Origin: JBOGVA01 sp050692195
Lineage (GTDB): Bacteria; Actinomycetota; UBA4738
Assembly (NCBI GenBank): GCA_050692195.1
Contig: JBOGVA010000015.1
Coordinates: 1-44,126 of the forward strand
Direction: 5' to 3'
Length of the DNA: 44,126 nucleotides
This document shows positions 41,692 to 44,126 of the stretch, in pieces (the stretch's first letter is position 1; every line of letters starts with the position of its first letter). Made by a program: the position numbers and the translations under genes. Below the pieces are notes generated by a model. The model was not told the DNA's origin, ran no database searches, and saw nothing but the letters and a program-made list of their open reading frames with translations.

Positions 41692-41710
41692 GGGGCGGCC
41701 CCTGGCCGCC
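41692..41710 (-). terminator. Hairpin terminator or processing site after rpsO
   Basis: GGGCGGCC and GGCCGCCC form an 8-bp stem with a 3-base loop, 11 bases after the rpsO stop, followed on the minus strand by CTCTTGTATG. The U-run is poor, so partial termination or mRNA 3'-end protection is more likely than full termination. Confidence 0.55.
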
Positions 41711-41721
41711 CATCTTCGTGC

Positions 41722-41991
41722 CTAGCGCCTGAGCTTCAGGCGCGTGATCAGCTCCCGGTAGCGTTCGACGTCCTCTCGCCTCAGGTAGTCGAGCAGCCTC
41801 CGGCGCTTGCCGACCATCTGCAGGAGCCCGCGCCGGGAATGGTGGTCCTTGGCGTGCGTCTTCAGATGCTCGGTCAATTCCTCGATGCGCCTTGTGAGGA
41901 CGGCGACCTGAACCTCGGGCGAGCCGGTATCGGTCTCCCCCCGGCGATATTCGCTGATCAGCGCGGACTTCTGCTCTTTGAGTAGTGCCAT
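41722..41991 (-). CDS. rpsO: 30S ribosomal protein S15
   Basis: Binds the central domain of 16S rRNA early in 30S assembly. 89 residues, full length, with GETDTGSPEVQVAVLTRRI, THAKDHHSRRGLL and the C-terminal RRRLLDYLRREDVERYRELI. The ATG at 41991 was chosen over an upstream in-frame start because it gives the family N-terminus (MALLKEQKS). Its ribosome binding site is weak. It precedes pnp, the classic pairing. Confidence 0.98.
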   Translation of the reverse strand: MALLKEQKSALISEYRRGETDTGSPEVQVAVLTRRIEELTEHLKTHAKDHHSRRGLLQMVGKRRRLLDYLRREDVERYRELITRLKLRR

Positions 41992-42058
41992 TGCGTCGCC
42001 GGCAAGGTTACCACAGGCTCGCTCCACCTCCTGATGATGAGCCGACGCCGTCGAGCCG

Positions 42059-43150
42059 CTACGAGCCGTGCAGCACGGGGTGGCCGCTGGACTCGATGAA
42101 GGCGGGGATCAGGCGCCCGGTGACCTTCCCGCTCCTCGTCACCCTTACCTCTGCTACCCCCGTCGTCGAGCCGGCCACCGAGAAGTTCGGCCACACGAAG
42201 TTCCCCAAGCTCCAGAAGATGGGGCGGCCCATGTACCGGCTGACCGGCTGGAGGCGGTGGGAGTGGTGGCCGAAGATCGCGTCCGCGCCGGCATCGATCA
42301 TTGCGAACGCGCGCTCGACGTCCTCGGGTCTGGGCTTCGTGTCCAGCTCGACTCCCCAGTGGATGGTCACCATCACCAGGTCCGCGATCCGGTCCGCCGC
42401 CTCCACCGCGGCGACCATGCTGGCGATGTCGTCCCCGTCGGCCATCCCGGGATGATCCGGCCCGGCGATCCAGTCCTCCCCGGGGACCACTCCCCCGAAG
42501 CCGAGCACGGCCACCTTCCACCCTTTGATCTCGAAGAGGGCAGGTTCGTGAGCTTGGGCTGCGTTGCGCCCGGCGCCCACGGGCCGGATGCGGTTCTCGA
42601 GCAAGTTCCTCCGCGTGTCGATGAGCGCCTCTGCGCCGAAGTCCCGTGCGTGGTTGTTCCCCAGATTCGCCACCTCGATCCCAGCCTTCCGCATGGCCGG
42701 GAGGGCGGCCGGATCGCCTCGGAAGGTAAAGTCCTTGGGCAGGGGACTTCCGAGCCCCGACACCGCGCACTCGAGGTTCACGATCGTCAGATCGTCCCGC
42801 CGGAACAGCCCGTTCAGCCCCGACCAGGCGTAGTCGTAGCCATTGCTCCGGAGGTTGGGGATGTAGTTGGCATCGAGGTTCACGTCACCGGTGGCACGGA
42901 TGACAAGCCTGCCCCGCCTCGGGCCGGGCGACGGAGAGGGCGACGGCGAGGGGGAGGTCGGAGACGGCGAGGAGAACGTGGTCGCAGGGGGGGTCGTGAC
43001 CGATTGCCCCACACGGTCGCTCTCGGCGTCGCGGCCCGACCTGATCACGGCCCAGGCCGACACCGAAGCGACGAGGACGAGGGCGGCCACCACCAGGGGT
43101 GCGGCGCCGGTCAAGCGACTCGGCCTGCGGTGCCTTCCTCTGGGAGACAT
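42059..43150 (-). CDS. CapA family metallophosphatase-like membrane-anchored protein
   Basis: A 363-residue protein: a basic N-terminus, one membrane anchor (LVVAALVLVASVSAWAVI), a Ser/Pro repeat linker (SPSPTSPSPSPSPSPGP), then a CapA/PgsA-type domain (PGA_cap) outside the cell. Conserved pieces are IRATGDVNLDANY, VNLECAVSG, VANLGNNHARDFG, VTIHWGVELDTKP and IFGHHSHRLQPV, which carry the His/Asp/Asn metal-binding residues of the calcineurin-like fold. In Bacillus CapA takes part in poly-gamma-glutamate synthesis; no capB/capC lies nearby, so that role is not implied here. It starts 11 bases after ribF. Confidence 0.85.
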   Translation of the reverse strand: MSPRGRHRRPSRLTGAAPLVVAALVLVASVSAWAVIRSGRDAESDRVGQSVTTPPATTFSSPSPTSPSPSPSPSPGPRRGRLVIRATGDVNLDANYIPNLRSNGYDYAWSGLNGLFRRDDLTIVNLECAVSGLGSPLPKDFTFRGDPAALPAMRKAGIEVANLGNNHARDFGAEALIDTRRNLLENRIRPVGAGRNAAQAHEPALFEIKGWKVAVLGFGGVVPGEDWIAGPDHPGMADGDDIASMVAAVEAADRIADLVMVTIHWGVELDTKPRPEDVERAFAMIDAGADAIFGHHSHRLQPVSRYMGRPIFWSLGNFVWPNFSVAGSTTGVAEVRVTRSGKVTGRLIPAFIESSGHPVLHGS

Positions 43151-43161
43151 ACGTCGCTCGC

Positions 43162-44085
43162 CTAGCTCACCAGGGCGCGGGTCCGCTCCACGTCTTCCTT
43201 GATCTGGCGTGCGAGGTCCTCGGCGGACTCGAATCTGGCCTCGTCCCGCAGACGCTCCCAGAGTTCGACGCCCATCGCTCGCCCGAGGAGGTCTCCCTCG
43301 AAGTCCAGGAGGAAGGCCTCCAGGTGAAGAGGCTCGTTCCCGAACGTGGGGTTCGTTCCTACGTTGACCGCCGCCACGTATGCATCATCGCCCACGTGGG
43401 CCTTCCCCGCGTAGACCCCCTCGCCGGGCAGGAGCATCCGCGGGGGAACGTCGAGATTCGCCGTCGGATACCCCAGGCCGGCCCCGCGACCCGCCCCGGG
43501 CGTCACGACGCCGTCCACCACGTAACGGCGGCCGAGCGCCTCGGTCGGCCACTCGATGTCGCCGGCCGCCAGCGCCTCGCGGATGGAAGAGGACGACACC
43601 GGCCTCTCCCCGATCTTCACCAGGGCCACGCCATCCACGGAGAACCCATGAGCCGCTCCGAGCCCGTTCAGGACGGCGAAGTTACCCATGGCCCTGTGCC
43701 CGAACGTGAAGTTCGCGCCGACCACGGCATGCCGGGCGTGGAGACCCTCGACGAGGACCCTCTCCACGAACTCTTCGGGTGACCACCTGGAGAACTCCTC
43801 GGTGAACGCCAGGATGAGCAGGGCTTCCAAGCCGAGCGCTCCGATCAGGCCCGCTTTTCGCTCGGTCTTCGTGAGGAGCAGCGGTTCGCTCCCAGGAGTG
43901 AGGATCTCCCGGGGGTGCCGGTCGAAGGTCACGGCGACAGAGTTCAGGCCGCGCCCCTCCGCCACCTCCACCGTCCGGCGGAGGACCGCCTGATGTCCAC
44001 GGTGCACTCCGTCGAAGAACCCGACGGTTACGGCTGTGCCTTCCGCCTTCAGAGGAAGGGACCCGAGCCCTCGCAGCACCTCCAC
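43162..44085 (-). CDS. ribF: Bifunctional riboflavin kinase/FAD synthetase
   Basis: Makes FMN and then FAD from riboflavin. 307 residues: the N-terminal adenylyltransferase domain has TVGFFDGVHRGHQAVLRR, TFDRHPREIL, VVGANFTFGHRAMGN and SSSSIREAL; the C-terminal kinase domain has GRGAGLGYPTANLDVPPR, GVYAGKAHVGDDAYVAAVNV and the catalytic-glutamate segment PLHLEAFLLDFEGDLLGR. The GTG at 44085 has no Shine-Dalgarno sequence, but TACCCT (44093-44098) ends seven bases upstream, pointing to a nearly leaderless mRNA. The gene order with rpsO and pnp matches mycobacteria. Confidence 0.96.
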   Translation of the reverse strand: MEVLRGLGSLPLKAEGTAVTVGFFDGVHRGHQAVLRRTVEVAEGRGLNSVAVTFDRHPREILTPGSEPLLLTKTERKAGLIGALGLEALLILAFTEEFSRWSPEEFVERVLVEGLHARHAVVGANFTFGHRAMGNFAVLNGLGAAHGFSVDGVALVKIGERPVSSSSIREALAAGDIEWPTEALGRRYVVDGVVTPGAGRGAGLGYPTANLDVPPRMLLPGEGVYAGKAHVGDDAYVAAVNVGTNPTFGNEPLHLEAFLLDFEGDLLGRAMGVELWERLRDEARFESAEDLARQIKEDVERTRALVS

Positions 44086-44092
44086 GACGGGC

Positions 44093-44098
44093 AGGGTA
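44093..44098 (-). promoter_or_regulatory. -10 element of ribF
   Basis: Minus-strand TACCCT ends seven bases before the ribF GTG. The -35 region lies close to the window edge and cannot be judged. Confidence 0.45.
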
Positions 44099-44126
44099 CA
44101 GGATGCCCCGCGGAGTCCCGCCCGCC

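Overview
The window is high-GC bacterial DNA, and its gene order is that of an actinobacterial core region. Reading right to left it carries ribF, a CapA-like gene, rpsO, pnp, an M16 protease, dapB, dapA, RNase J, ftsK, a RodZ-like gene, pgsA, cinA, recA, recX, RNase Y, miaB, miaA, dapF, an LL-diaminopimelate aminotransferase, hflX, lexA with a divergent LysM gene, nrdR, nrdJ and dut. From memory this follows the Mycobacterium tuberculosis order from about Rv2718c to Rv2786c. RNase Y, a B12-dependent class II ribonucleotide reductase as the only reductase seen, and an apparent DapL lysine route suggest a deep-branching Actinomycetota lineage rather than a mycobacterium. No rRNA or taxonomic marker settles this.

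Layout. 1-7272 is accessory DNA next to the 3' end of a tRNA-Gly(GCC): two intact small membrane-protein genes, a PadR-controlled four-gene operon with two frameshifted members, and fragments of a dehydrogenase, an alpha/beta hydrolase and unknown genes. 7273-12435 holds tRNA-Gly, dut, nrdJ interrupted by a 357-residue intein, and nrdR. 12436-13831 is an insertion sequence with a frameshifted DDE transposase. 13938-14917 is the divergent LysM/lexA SOS pair. 14914-33844 is an almost unbroken minus-strand series for tRNA modification, diaminopimelate synthesis, RNA decay, recombination, phospholipid synthesis and DNA translocation. 34114-36132 is a short mixed stretch (cobalamin adenosyltransferase, HAD phosphatase, EthD protein, PPOX-fold protein). 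36140-44085 is minus strand again, from a PIG-L deacetylase back to ribF.

How the genes work together. LexA boxes sit inside the promoters of lexA, the LysM gene and recA, so the SOS circuit can be read directly. In the LysM and recA promoters the box fills the 17-bp spacer. NrdR boxes with the same core lie at the nrdR and nrdJ promoters, so deoxynucleotide supply has its own readable circuit; dut follows nrdJ, and the adenosyltransferase at 34114 can supply the cobalamin cofactor. DapA, DapB, the aminotransferase and DapF together cover aspartate semialdehyde to meso-diaminopimelate without succinylase genes. RNase J, RNase Y, PNPase and S15 form an RNA-decay and translation group.

The strongest observations are the NrdJ intein at an active-site cysteine, the insertion sequence stopping 8 bp before the nrdR -35 element, the SOS and NrdR promoter architectures, a set of leaderless-type starts, a DUF4260/alpha-beta hydrolase fusion, and recurrent frameshifts, two of them in homopolymers.
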